From: an uncultured Candidatus Saccharibacteria bacterium
Lineage (GTDB): Bacteria > Patescibacteriota > Saccharimonadia > Saccharimonadales > UBA4665
NCBI GenBank assembly: GCA_903836325.1
Contig: CAILQE010000013.1
Location: 1-18,827 of the forward strand
DNA length: 18,827 nt
Direction: 5' to 3'
How positions within the stretch are numbered: position 1 is the stretch's first letter; the number at the start of each line of letters is the position of its first letter. This document shows positions 1 through 7,497 of this stretch, piece after piece. The notes beneath the pieces are model-generated. The model saw only the letters and a list, made by a program, of their open reading frames with translations. It searched no databases and had not been told where the DNA came from. The position numbers were made by a program, and so were the translations under genes.

Positions 1-224
1 CTTCCACAAATGACAATAGCTTCTTTATTTCTTGCTATATCTTCAGCTTTTTCCCCTTCCGTAAAAAGTTCTGGACCCATGCCTTTACATTCTGCATTAT
101 CATTAATGATTTCTTCTATCTTAGGAAGAGCGATACGGTAGTGCGCATTCGTTGTGATACGCTTAAATTCTTCGATATTAGACGTATTAAATGGTTGAAT
201 TTGATTTAGTTTGTTTTCACTCAT
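1..224 (-). CDS. WhiB-like iron-sulfur transcriptional regulator (partial, N-terminal 74 residues)
   Basis: The ATG is at 222-224 on the minus strand and the frame stays open to the window edge, so the C-terminus is missing. The visible protein begins MSENKLNQIQPFNTS. From residue 45 it carries AECKGMGPELF, then AIVICG at the edge. This resembles the WhiB family core, in which a first Cys and a G/D-P-E-L-F segment are followed after about 27-28 residues by a CxxC cluster. Here C46 and C73 are 27 residues apart, and the next two Cys would lie outside the window. WhiB proteins bind a [4Fe-4S] cluster and act with the sigma factor as redox- or NO-sensitive regulators. Its neighbour is a redox gene pair on the other strand. 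A sigma70-like promoter lies upstream and there is no clear Shine-Dalgarno. The family call rests on half the motif only. Confidence 0.55.
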   Translation of the reverse strand, partial: MSENKLNQIQPFNTSNIEEFKRITTNAHYRIALPKIEEIINDNAECKGMGPELFTEGEKAEDIARNKEAIVICG

Positions 225-247
225 AATTTATAATTTAAGAATATATT

Positions 248-275
248 ATTATAACATATATCCTTTTTGTTTCAA
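248..275 (-). promoter_or_regulatory. Promoter of the WhiB-like gene
   Basis: On the minus strand TTGAAA (275-270) is followed after 16 nt by a perfect TATAAT (253-248). The predicted start near 241 gives a leader of about 17 nt before the ATG at 224. The same TTGAAA-16-TATAAT arrangement occurs before the rpmF-like gene. Confidence 0.55.
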
Positions 276-340
276 TGTTTATATATCTATAAAAATGTAT
301 TTAAGGTAAAATTAATATATAAGAATTGAATTAAAAAATA

Positions 341-1300
341 ATGTATAAATACTATATCGAAACCTCCAAAACAGAATCAGGAATTCTGCACTTAATCCTT
401 AAAGCAAAACATCAAGACAACATGATTAGTTTTGCTCCGGGACAATACGTATGTATATCTTTCGTTAAGAATGGAAGAAAATCTCCATACAGATGTTTTT
501 CAATAACTTCCATTCCAGGACAAAATACAATTGAATTAGGAATTAGAATCGGCGGAGTATTTACCGATTCTTTAACTCAACTACCCAGAGGCACCGAGAT
601 AGATATACTTGGTCCTTATGGTGATTACGTCGTAGATAAGAAACTTGATGAATATATAGTTTTGATAGCAGGTGGAATTGGTATAACACCTAATATGTCT
701 ATAATTAGATCTTTGCTTTCTTCTGGAAATAAATTACCGATTCTTCTTCTATATTCAGCAAAGTATAGCTCAAGTATGACTTATATTGATGAGCTGATAG
801 CTCTAACTAAAAAATATTCGAACTTTACATTAATTCCTTTTATTACTTCCGAGGAAGATAAAAAATTAGACATAAAAGTAGTTAATGGAATGATAGAAAA
901 ATCTCATATAGAAAGAATTGTTAATAAAGACTACCTAACTAACACATATTTTATTTGTGGTCCTAAGTTATTTACCACAAATATGACTACCTATCTAGAA
1001 AGTTTGGGTATTAGCGAAGAAAGAATAATAACTGAATCTTTCTCAGAAAGTAGTCAAATTAGAAACATATCAGGCAGAAGTATTTCAAAATTAACATATA
1101 TGGCTAGTGGAGCATTAGTGCTAGCCGGCATAGTTTCTATCGGCATGTTAGATCTCGTTAGATATGTACCTAAGCATCTTCCTAAGGTAACATCACCAGC
1201 GCCTGCCAGCGCATCAAACTCTATCGACAACCAATCAAATACTGGTACAGTTAGTAATACCAATAATAACTATCAGGCACCAGTATCGAGGTCATCATAA
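341..1300 (+). CDS. Membrane-anchored FAD/NAD(P)-binding oxidoreductase (ferredoxin-reductase-like)
   Basis: This 319-residue protein has the layout of the FNR/NADPH-oxidase reductase superfamily. A flavin-binding barrel comes first (residues 1-98), with R51-C-F-S54 in place of the usual RxYS and GPYG at 91-94. A pyridine-nucleotide domain follows (104-235), with AGGIGITP from 110 and CGP at 206-208. It probably takes electrons from NAD(P)H through a flavin. Unlike soluble members, it ends with one hydrophobic helix (about 253-272) and a Ser/Thr/Asn/Pro-rich tail of about 45 residues, probably exported. The next gene, a heme membrane protein, starts 2 nt after the stop, so the pair is very likely co-translated and forms one electron-transfer complex. 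No Shine-Dalgarno is visible before the ATG. The final acceptor (ferric iron, oxygen or quinone) cannot be read from the sequence. Confidence 0.8.
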   Translation: MYKYYIETSKTESGILHLILKAKHQDNMISFAPGQYVCISFVKNGRKSPYRCFSITSIPGQNTIELGIRIGGVFTDSLTQLPRGTEIDILGPYGDYVVDKKLDEYIVLIAGGIGITPNMSIIRSLLSSGNKLPILLLYSAKYSSSMTYIDELIALTKKYSNFTLIPFITSEEDKKLDIKVVNGMIEKSHIERIVNKDYLTNTYFICGPKLFTTNMTTYLESLGISEERIITESFSESSQIRNISGRSISKLTYMASGALVLAGIVSIGMLDLVRYVPKHLPKVTSPAPASASNSIDNQSNTGTVSNTNNNYQAPVSRSS

Positions 1301-1302
1301 CT

Positions 1303-1929
1303 ATGGTTTACAATATTTTAGCTAGCACCGCACTACAACTAACTACTTCCAGAATAGGAAGTTCTTGGGCTTGGTATTTTATACGAGGAGCTGGATTTGC
1401 TGCTTTATTTCTAATGTTTTTACTTATGATTTCTGGAATAGGACATATAACTGGTTTAACCTATAAGTATATAGAGCCGATAAAAGCTTGGGCTATACAT
1501 AAAGCAATTGCCTTTGGATTAGTTTTTGCGATTCTAGTTCACGTTATATTTTTACTTTTTGATCACTACGTAAGCTTCTCTCTTCCCCAGATATTTGTAC
1601 CCTTCTTAAACAAATATACAAATGGAACAAGTTTATTCGGAGTTAATTTCGGAATGTTCGTTGTGGCATTTGGAATAATTTCAATGTATCTAGTATTCCT
1701 TATAGTTCTAACTAGTCTTGGCTGGATAGATACCAAGAAGAAGCTGTGGAAATGGGTGCACTACTCTTCATATATCGCTGCAATAATGGTATTTATTCAT
1801 GCACTTGGGGCAGGAACAGATCTTAAGTACGGAATCTTTAGAATATTCATGATCTTCTTACTAGCAGTATTAGTAGTAGCTACAGTTATGAGATTGTATC
1901 GAACTGGTTCTATTAAAGAGAAAGATTAG
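1303..1929 (+). CDS. Ferric-reductase-like transmembrane cytochrome b
   Basis: This 208-residue membrane protein has about five hydrophobic helices (roughly 22-44, 62-86, 113-138, 150-168 and 178-196). Two helices carry paired histidines, H66/H80 and H153/H166, spaced 14 and 13 residues. That is the pattern by which ferric reductase/NOX domains hold two stacked b-type hemes. Extra histidines are H48 and H88. It should accept electrons from the flavoprotein encoded just upstream and pass them across the membrane. In many bacteria and eukaryotes the two parts are one polypeptide; here they are split into adjacent genes. It needs heme, and no heme-synthesis gene is present in the window. The stop codon overlaps the end of the convergent ATPase gene by 4 bp. 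Confidence 0.8.
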   Translation: MVYNILASTALQLTTSRIGSSWAWYFIRGAGFAALFLMFLLMISGIGHITGLTYKYIEPIKAWAIHKAIAFGLVFAILVHVIFLLFDHYVSFSLPQIFVPFLNKYTNGTSLFGVNFGMFVVAFGIISMYLVFLIVLTSLGWIDTKKKLWKWVHYSSYIAAIMVFIHALGAGTDLKYGIFRIFMIFLLAVLVVATVMRLYRTGSIKEKD

Positions 1930-3932
1930 TTTACAACCCTACCATTTACAACTATTGGACTTATTCCAGTTACATTTCTTAAATAGAAATTATAACTAGG
2001 CAGATCTAGGATATTTCTATCGTTGATACTACCGAATAATTTAGATAATTGTGAACTATCTTTCGGAGAACTTGATCTAAAAGTAATTATGTTTCCGACA
2101 TTAGATAAAAGTATTTGATTAAAACTATCATCCTGCTGAGCTAAACTCTGCTGAGCAAGATTTAAATATAGGTGATATTTCCTAGCTTCACTTATTAATT
2201 CTTTAAGTGTATTCCCTGCGAAATTCTGTGATTCATCTATGTATAGATAATGGTCTACTCTGCTTGATTCATCTACGGCGCTCATTGAATATGCAGCAAG
2301 TTGTAGTTTAGCTATTATGAGACTACCAAGTAAGCTTGAAGTGTGTTCGCCGATATCTCCTTTAGATAGATTACAAATTAATACTTTTTTATTTAATATT
2401 ACATCCTCAAAATTTATATTAGATTTATATGAATTGAATATACTTCCAAGAAGTGATGAGTTTATTAATCTACCAATTTTAGACGTTATTCCAGAGATCA
2501 TCTTAACCTTTTGATAATCCCCTGACTTATTAAATTCATTCTTCCAGTAATTCTTTAAAACAATATTTGAAGAATTATTAACTAGTTCATTTCTATAATC
2601 CTGATCAAGCAGTATTTTATATATTGTATATAGATTGGCATTATCTTTTTCTAAAGCTAGATAAGATGCATTTCTAAGTACAAATTCAATCTTATGCCCC
2701 ATCTCGTCGTCCTTAGAAAATAGCTTAGATAAAACTGATATAACGTTCTCAGTTATTTTTTCAGTTTCTAATTTATATCGAAAATCAGTTTTTGTAAATT
2801 TTCGCTCTAAAAGATTTATTCGTATATTAGATTTAATTGGATCCAGATAGAGAACTCCTCTATTCTTAATTCTTATATCCTTAGCAAGATCACCGTGAGG
2901 ATCTATTAAAGTTAATCCTCTATGGCTCTCTATATCCTGATTGATCATGTTTTTAAGTAGTGTGGATTTACCCGCTCCAGTTGAACCTAGTATTAGCAGA
3001 TGCTTTTCTCTAGCAGATTGCTCTAATCCAATATATCTATTCATATTTTTATAATTAGTTCCAAGTTTAATGAGGTTTGATTTAGTTAGATTATAGCTTG
3101 GCTCAAAATGTTTAATTTTCTCTATATTTTCTTTAACACCTATTTCTTCATTCCCTGGAATATTTAAAATTGAAGATATTTCTTTACTGGAAAATATACT
3201 ATTAACTTTATGCATTTTAGAAGAACTCAATTTTTGTGTTGAATTAGAATTTATATTATTTATGTATTCTTCAATAATATCTTCTTTATTTGAAGATATC
3301 TTGAAATCTACTTTAAATAAATTTGAGAATAATTTATCTAGCTTATCTACGTCATTCTTATTGTTAAGAAATCTTCTCCTGCTTTTGTTTAACAATGTAT
3401 TAATACTTTTATCTACATAAAAGAACATTATGCTTGGAAAAATAAATGGATTGAATATCCGAAGATGTATCTTCTTTCCGGCTATAATTTCTTTTCTTAA
3501 AAAGTATATTCTTATAGACTGATATGGCTTAAGATCCATCGAAAAACTTAAATATTCATTGGATTTGAATGATAATGTTTTTTTATAGAGTATTTCGTTC
3601 GAATTTAAACCATCGAATTTAATAGGAATGGAGAAATGTTTCTTTAAGCCGTAACTGCGATAATCTGAATTTTCTTCAATTTTTATTTCCTCAAAAAAAA
3701 CATCTATCAAAAATGTTTTGAATATGTTCTTAATTTTATGTAAATCTTTTTTGTCAAAATATAAGTAAACTTTTATACCTTGCACATTGGAATTTATATT
3801 GATTTTAAGTTTCAACTTATTAAGATGTAATAATTGAAGTGTTTTTTCTAGATTTTCTTCATTGAATAAATTGTGATCGCTAAATTTAAGTAAATAAGTT
3901 GAAAAATTGGAATTAAATTTAACGCCACCCAT
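1926..3932 (-). CDS. VirD4/TraG-HerA-like type IV secretion/conjugation ATPase
   Basis: This is a 668-residue P-loop ATPase. The N-terminal 290 residues are poorly conserved and rich in Lys, Asn and Ile. The motor domain follows: Walker A GSTGAGKST (316-324), DPHGD (344-348), Walker B LYIDESQNF (563-571), an arginine-containing segment near 619 (FRSSSPKD) and a late glycine/proline region. These match the TraD/TraG/VirD4 and HerA-type ATPases that pump DNA or protein through membrane channels. Such stand-alone ATPases are common in CPR genomes and may belong to type IV pilus, competence or secretion machinery, but no VirB or pilus gene is in the window. The reading looks more AT-rich than its neighbours. 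A TTTACA-18-TATATT promoter places the -10 box 6 nt before the ATG. The substrate is unknown. Confidence 0.75.
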   Translation of the reverse strand: MGGVKFNSNFSTYLLKFSDHNLFNEENLEKTLQLLHLNKLKLKININSNVQGIKVYLYFDKKDLHKIKNIFKTFLIDVFFEEIKIEENSDYRSYGLKKHFSIPIKFDGLNSNEILYKKTLSFKSNEYLSFSMDLKPYQSIRIYFLRKEIIAGKKIHLRIFNPFIFPSIMFFYVDKSINTLLNKSRRRFLNNKNDVDKLDKLFSNLFKVDFKISSNKEDIIEEYINNINSNSTQKLSSSKMHKVNSIFSSKEISSILNIPGNEEIGVKENIEKIKHFEPSYNLTKSNLIKLGTNYKNMNRYIGLEQSAREKHLLILGSTGAGKSTLLKNMINQDIESHRGLTLIDPHGDLAKDIRIKNRGVLYLDPIKSNIRINLLERKFTKTDFRYKLETEKITENVISVLSKLFSKDDEMGHKIEFVLRNASYLALEKDNANLYTIYKILLDQDYRNELVNNSSNIVLKNYWKNEFNKSGDYQKVKMISGITSKIGRLINSSLLGSIFNSYKSNINFEDVILNKKVLICNLSKGDIGEHTSSLLGSLIIAKLQLAAYSMSAVDESSRVDHYLYIDESQNFAGNTLKELISEARKYHLYLNLAQQSLAQQDDSFNQILLSNVGNIITFRSSSPKDSSQLSKLFGSINDRNILDLPSYNFYLRNVTGISPIVVNGRVVN

Positions 3933-3938
3933 AATAAG

Positions 3939-3968
3939 AATATACTCCCGGCAAGCATAGAATGTAAA
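3939..3968 (-). promoter_or_regulatory. Promoter of the VirD4/HerA-like ATPase gene (leaderless type)
   Basis: On the minus strand TTTACA (3968-3963) is followed after 18 nt by TATATT (3944-3939). Only 6 nt separate the -10 box from the ATG at 3932, so the transcript probably starts at or next to the start codon. Confidence 0.4.
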
Positions 3969-3979
3969 TTATATTTTTA

Positions 3980-4801
3980 TTATAGAAGGTTATATTTCTT
4001 CAAGACGATAACTAGTAGATACTCTGCGAATACTATAGAAATAATTATGAAACTAACTGGCAAAGTTATATAGAAACTAATAATTAGTCCGAATATGGTT
4101 GCGCTTAGCGACAATATCGCAGATATAAACATCGCGAATGGTGGTTTTCTAGTTAGGTTATTAGCTACGGCAGCTGGAGTCACTAAAAGTGCGAATATTA
4201 GAAGCACTCCTACTACTTTAACTGCAATAGAAACTGTGATAGCAAGTAGAACCATAAAGAATAAACTATATCCCAAGTTATTTACTCCTCTTGCTTCAGC
4301 TACGTCTTCATCAATTGAGGAGAATAGTAGAGGTCTGTAACTAATTAATATTGCTAGAAGAACTAATCCTCCAGCTATTAGGCTAGCTATGACGTCAGCG
4401 TGAGATACTCCTAGAATTTCACCAAAAAGTAATGAGTAAGCTTCAGTTGCGTAGCCTTTATATAAACTAATGAATAAAACTCCAAGTCCCAACATAAATG
4501 CTAGAACAGTACCGACTTGAACATCTCTATTGAATGCTTTCTTGCCAAGTATTCCCATTGCTAGTCCACCAGATATAGTAAAAGCCAATAGACCATAAAG
4601 TGGGTTAACGCCCAGAAGCACCGCCCCTGCTGCTCCTGCGAAGCCAGCGTGAGATAATGCATGCGCACCAAAAGATAGCTTTCTAAGAACTACGAAATAT
4701 CCGACTATACCTGCAACAACGCTAGTTACTGCGCCCGCAATAAGTGCATTCCTCATAAATGCGTACTGCCAGAAATTTGCTGAGGCTAATATATTAAACA
4801 T
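3980..4801 (-). CDS. Zinc/manganese ABC transporter permease (ZnuB/MntB family, ABC-3)
   Basis: A 273-residue, strongly hydrophobic protein with about eight membrane helices, the usual size for ABC-3 permeases. Family hallmarks are the LSHAGFAGAA segment near residue 50, which matches the conserved LSHS/A motif, and VGVLLIFALLVTPAAVA around 196-212, which is typical of ZnuB/MntB/TroC proteins. It forms the membrane channel for a metal importer with the two upstream genes. The start overlaps the end of the ATPase gene by 8 nt, indicating translational coupling. Whether the metal is zinc, manganese or another divalent ion cannot be decided from the permease. Confidence 0.9.
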   Translation of the reverse strand: MFNILASANFWQYAFMRNALIAGAVTSVVAGIVGYFVVLRKLSFGAHALSHAGFAGAAGAVLLGVNPLYGLLAFTISGGLAMGILGKKAFNRDVQVGTVLAFMLGLGVLFISLYKGYATEAYSLLFGEILGVSHADVIASLIAGGLVLLAILISYRPLLFSSIDEDVAEARGVNNLGYSLFFMVLLAITVSIAVKVVGVLLIFALLVTPAAVANNLTRKPPFAMFISAILSLSATIFGLIISFYITLPVSFIIISIVFAEYLLVIVLKKYNLL

Positions 4802-5582
4802 GGTGTTCTACCTCTCTTGCTCCTAGGATCACCAGTCTTCCCTTTGAGTCTTTGATAACTTCGATATCTGAACCATAAAGCTGAGTTAATTTTTTGGAAG
4901 TAATTATTTCATCCACACCACCACTAACTAGTTGACGGTTAGCTACATATATAACCTTATCTATTGCTCCTAGTAGTGGATTTAGATCATGAGCAATAAG
5001 CAGAACACAAATGCCTTTAGACACAGCCAGATCTTTGACGAGCTTAACGAGCTCGCTCTCTCTTTTTAGATCCAGATTAGCTAGAGGTTCATCAAGTAAT
5101 AATATTTTCGGTTCACCTATTAGTGCCTGGGCTAAGAATACTCTTTGTAGCTCTCCTCCGGATAATTCACCGAGTGCCTTATTCTTAAATTTATAAGCAT
5201 CCACTAACTTCAATGCATTTTCGGTTTTAATATTTTCTTTTTTAGGAAAAAGACTAAAGCCGAGCTTATGTCCGCTTAAGCCTAGTTTAACGAAATCGAA
5301 AACATCAAAGTTGGTATCCTGATCGATTCCTCTACGTTGAGGTATATAACCAATTAACTTAGCGTTCTCTTTAGGTTCTTCATTAAAAAGTAATAGCTTA
5401 CCTGACGAAGGATTCTTAAGACCAAGTAGAAGTTTAAAAAGAGTAGATTTTCCTGATCCATTAGGACCTAATACTGCTACAAATTGACCAGCGCTCAAAC
5501 TAAAGCTGGCATCATTCCAAATTATTCTTTTACCATACTTGGCTGTAACATTTTTTGCTTGAATTATATTTTCGTTATTCAT
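4794..5582 (-). CDS. Zinc/manganese ABC transporter ATP-binding protein (ZnuC/MntA family)
   Basis: A 262-residue ABC ATPase with all motifs intact: Walker A GPNGSGKS (39-46), Q-loop PQRR (81-84), signature LSGGE (140-144), Walker B LLLDEP (161-166) and switch histidine H198. It powers import through the permease encoded immediately downstream. Its start overlaps the end of the binding-protein gene by 8 nt and its own end overlaps the permease start by 8 nt, so the three proteins are translated as a coupled unit. Sequence and context fit the metal-import subfamily. No C-terminal regulatory domain is seen. Confidence 0.92.
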   Translation of the reverse strand: MNNENIIQAKNVTAKYGKRIIWNDASFSLSAGQFVAVLGPNGSGKSTLFKLLLGLKNPSSGKLLLFNEEPKENAKLIGYIPQRRGIDQDTNFDVFDFVKLGLSGHKLGFSLFPKKENIKTENALKLVDAYKFKNKALGELSGGELQRVFLAQALIGEPKILLLDEPLANLDLKRESELVKLVKDLAVSKGICVLLIAHDLNPLLGAIDKVIYVANRQLVSGGVDEIITSKKLTQLYGSDIEVIKDSKGRLVILGAREVEHHV

Positions 5583-6468
5583 TTCTCAGATCTTTATATA
5601 TTTGGTTAATTAGATTATTCATCCACTGCACATAATTCATTTTGTTAGGCATAGTTTCGGTAATACCTAAGGTTTTTATACCATTTTTGATAGCTAAGCT
5701 TTTCATTGACTGAGTTATGGGAGTTTCTGTTTGTTGATTATATATTAAAATTGCTGGTTGTTTTAAATTAATTTGATCAATGAAAGTAGCGACACTACGT
5801 GAAGGAGGCTCATTTCCCTCGCTAACAGATCGCATAAATGATGCCGGAGAAATTAGATTGAGTTTCATTTCTTGAGCCATGTAATAAAATACAGATTCAG
5901 TGCAAGCTACGTCAGTTGATGCATAATAATTGCTAATAGAATACTCTAACGACGAAAGATAATTTAAAGACTTATTTAAATTATTTAAATTATTTAAATA
6001 ATAACTAGAGTTCTCCGGATCTATTTGAGATAACTTGTTATATATTTGATTAGAAACCATTTTAGAATATTTTATGCTGTACCAAACGTGTGGGTTGTCA
6101 CCTGTTTTAAGATTAAGAAAATCCCCTACGTTTAATACGTCTCTATTAGAACTAGGATTAGCGTCGATCAGTTTATTAGCCCATGAGTCATATCCAAGAC
6201 CATTAACAATAACTAATCTAGCTGAAGAGATATCTCTTGAATTCTTAGAACTACTTTCAAATTCATGCGGGTCGGCATTAGGATCGCTTACTACACTACT
6301 TACCTGAACTTTATCTCCGCCAATCTGTGAAGCTAAACTACCCCAGAAGTTTTCTGCGGAAACGATTCTTAATGATGAGATATTTGTGCTGCCTGTATTA
6401 ATTAAAGATACTACAAATATAACCAATGCAATTTGAAAAAGAATGATTGCGTACCATCCTTTTTTCAT
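5575..6468 (-). CDS. Metal-binding substrate protein of the Zn/Mn ABC importer (ZnuA/TroA-like)
   Basis: A 297-residue cluster A-I solute-binding protein. A hydrophobic segment at residues 5-25 serves as export signal or anchor. No lipobox cysteine follows it, so the protein probably stays tethered by an uncleaved helix. Likely metal ligands are H68 in DPHEF, H127 in NPHVW and E191 in CTESVFYYM, which match the ligand segments of TroA/ZnuA relatives. GNEPPSRSV near 218-226 is also typical of this branch. The lobes are joined by a helix with an Asn/Leu-rich stretch encoded by a short DNA repeat (5972-5998). The gene starts the operon and has a good Shine-Dalgarno (AAGGAG, 10 nt before the ATG). 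There is no His-rich loop of the kind common in zinc-specific ZnuA, so manganese or zinc are both possible. Confidence 0.88.
   Translation of the reverse strand: MKKGWYAIILFQIALVIFVVSLINTGSTNISSLRIVSAENFWGSLASQIGGDKVQVSSVVSDPNADPHEFESSSKNSRDISSARLVIVNGLGYDSWANKLIDANPSSNRDVLNVGDFLNLKTGDNPHVWYSIKYSKMVSNQIYNKLSQIDPENSSYYLNNLNNLNKSLNYLSSLEYSISNYYASTDVACTESVFYYMAQEMKLNLISPASFMRSVSEGNEPPSRSVATFIDQINLKQPAILIYNQQTETPITQSMKSLAIKNGIKTLGITETMPNKMNYVQWMNNLINQIYKDLRNE
5972..5998 (-). repeat. Three tandem 9-bp repeats inside the binding-protein gene
   Basis: TTATTTAAA (plus strand) occurs three times head to tail at 5972-5980, 5981-5989 and 5990-5998. The repeat length is a multiple of three, so copy-number change keeps the frame. 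It encodes the Asn-Asn-Leu part of the linking helix. Confidence 0.8.
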
Positions 6469-6546
6469 TTTTATTTTCTCCTTACTTTTTTCAAAAATAT
6501 ATAGCTAAAATTAATCTGATTTTACGGTTATTAACTATCTTATTTA

Positions 6547-6560
6547 TATCATAAATGATA
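6547..6560. promoter_or_regulatory. Inverted repeat upstream of the metal importer (candidate operator)
   Basis: TATCAT-AA-ATGATA forms 6-bp arms around 2 nt, about 80 bp before the binding-protein start and in the gap shared with the divergent response regulator gene. Position and symmetry suit a dimeric repressor, but the sequence does not match a Fur/Zur or DtxR consensus that I can recognise. Confidence 0.3.
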
Positions 6561-6638
6561 GATTTTTAATATCTCAACTGTTCCCAAAAATACTTAAGCA
6601 CAATATATTTTTAAGAAGTTAAATAACAATTTATTAAA

Positions 6639-6655
6639 AAATACTTAAAGTATTT
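6639..6655. promoter_or_regulatory. Perfect 17-bp inverted repeat, candidate operator before the response regulator gene
   Basis: AAATACTTAAAGTATTT has 8-bp arms around a single central base. The half-site context AAAAATACTTAA occurs again 51 bp away at 6586-6597, about five helical turns. The gap 6469-6728 is otherwise AT-rich and non-coding. A site for the regulator itself or for a metal-responsive repressor is possible. Confidence 0.35.
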
Positions 6656-6728
6656 AATAATATTATTGATTAAATGTTAATTTTATGTTTAATTATGATT
6701 GATTGCTTAAATTAATGACTGAAATTTT

Positions 6729-7418
6729 ATGGGCGAAATTGAACTACTATTAATCGAAGGTAATACGGAAACTAGGAACACTCTAAAAGTGGCTCTTGGT
6801 AGAAGTTTTTGTCTAAATACAGCATCTACAGGCTATGATGCTTTAAATATTATCAATAAACAGCGAATAGACTTAGCGATATTAGATCTGAATATACAGG
6901 ACATATCCGGCAGAGAGCTCTGCCGCAAGATTCGATCAATCGGGGTTATAGCCCCGATTTTTATTTTAACTAGTAACAGTGACCTTAAAGCTAAGTTAGA
7001 TTTATTTAATGTTGGCGCTGACGACGTTATAGTAAAACCTTTTAGTCTAGGAGAACTCGAAGCAAGACTTACCGTTCATAAGAAAAGACTACTTAGTTCA
7101 AAAGAGTTTAGTAAGATTGTTGAAACAGAAAACTTAGTACTAGATAAAGATAAACATTCGGTAACTCGTGATGGCTACAGAACCATAGAACTTAGAAAAA
7201 AAGAATTTGCGATACTTGAATGCCTTATGATGAATCCAGATAAGATAATGTCAAGAACTTCCATTTCTACACATGTTTGGAATATAGAATATAAACCTTG
7301 GTCAAATTCTCTAGATGTTCATATAAAGAATCTTAGAGACAAAATAGATAAACCATTCAAAAAACAGATAATTGAAACCGTTCATGGATACGGATATCGT
7401 CTTGTGAGTAATAAGTGA
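6729..7418 (+). CDS. OmpR/PhoB-family response regulator (orphan)
   Basis: The 229-residue protein has a receiver domain (about 4-115) and a winged-helix DNA-binding domain (about 130-226). Phospho-acceptor D53 lies in AILDLN, with the conserved T81 (FILTS) and K103 (VKPF) in place. The acidic pair that normally binds magnesium is E10-G11 instead of two acids, so phosphorylation chemistry may be altered. The C-terminal part shows typical OmpR features: LRKKEFAILECLM, SNSLDVHIKNLRDKI and the VHGYGYRL wing. No histidine kinase gene is in the window. It diverges from the metal importer operon and shares a 260-bp intergenic region with it, so control of that operon or of itself is possible but not shown. 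The stop is TGA. Two strong hairpins lie inside the coding region at 6908-6925 and 6938-6959. Confidence 0.85.
   Translation: MGEIELLLIEGNTETRNTLKVALGRSFCLNTASTGYDALNIINKQRIDLAILDLNIQDISGRELCRKIRSIGVIAPIFILTSNSDLKAKLDLFNVGADDVIVKPFSLGELEARLTVHKKRLLSSKEFSKIVETENLVLDKDKHSVTRDGYRTIELRKKEFAILECLMMNPDKIMSRTSISTHVWNIEYKPWSNSLDVHIKNLRDKIDKPFKKQIIETVHGYGYRLVSNK
6908..6967 (+). terminator. Two intragenic hairpins, the second terminator-like, inside the response regulator gene
   Basis: Hairpin 1 has 8-bp arms CGGCAGAG/CTCTGCCG (6908-6925). Hairpin 2 has perfect 8-bp GC-rich arms AATCGGGG/CCCCGATT (6938-6945 and 6952-6959) with a 6-nt loop, followed by TTTATTTT. This looks like an intrinsic terminator within an intact reading frame. 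It could cause partial termination when translation is slow, or be chance. Confidence 0.35.
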
Positions 7419-7444
7419 TTTGGCGCACTGAAGTTAATATTAGA

Positions 7445-7497
7445 AATAAAAAAAGAGCTCTGGTTACTTTTTAGGGTAAGAAGAGCTCTTTTTCTTT
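7445..7497. terminator. Bidirectional terminator between convergent transcripts
   Basis: Arms AAGAGCTCT (7453-7461) and AGAGCTCTT (7482-7490) enclose an inner TTAC/GTAA pairing. A T-run follows on the right (7489-7497) and an A-run precedes on the left (7448-7454). It can therefore end the response regulator transcript on the plus strand and the predicted small RNA, or sodX read-through, on the minus strand. Confidence 0.75.

Noticed and set aside
3980..6468. Nickel importer serving the Ni-SOD.
   Set aside because: All three proteins match the Zn/Mn ABC-3/cluster A-I families; no nickel-specific feature is visible, so only the metal choice stays open.
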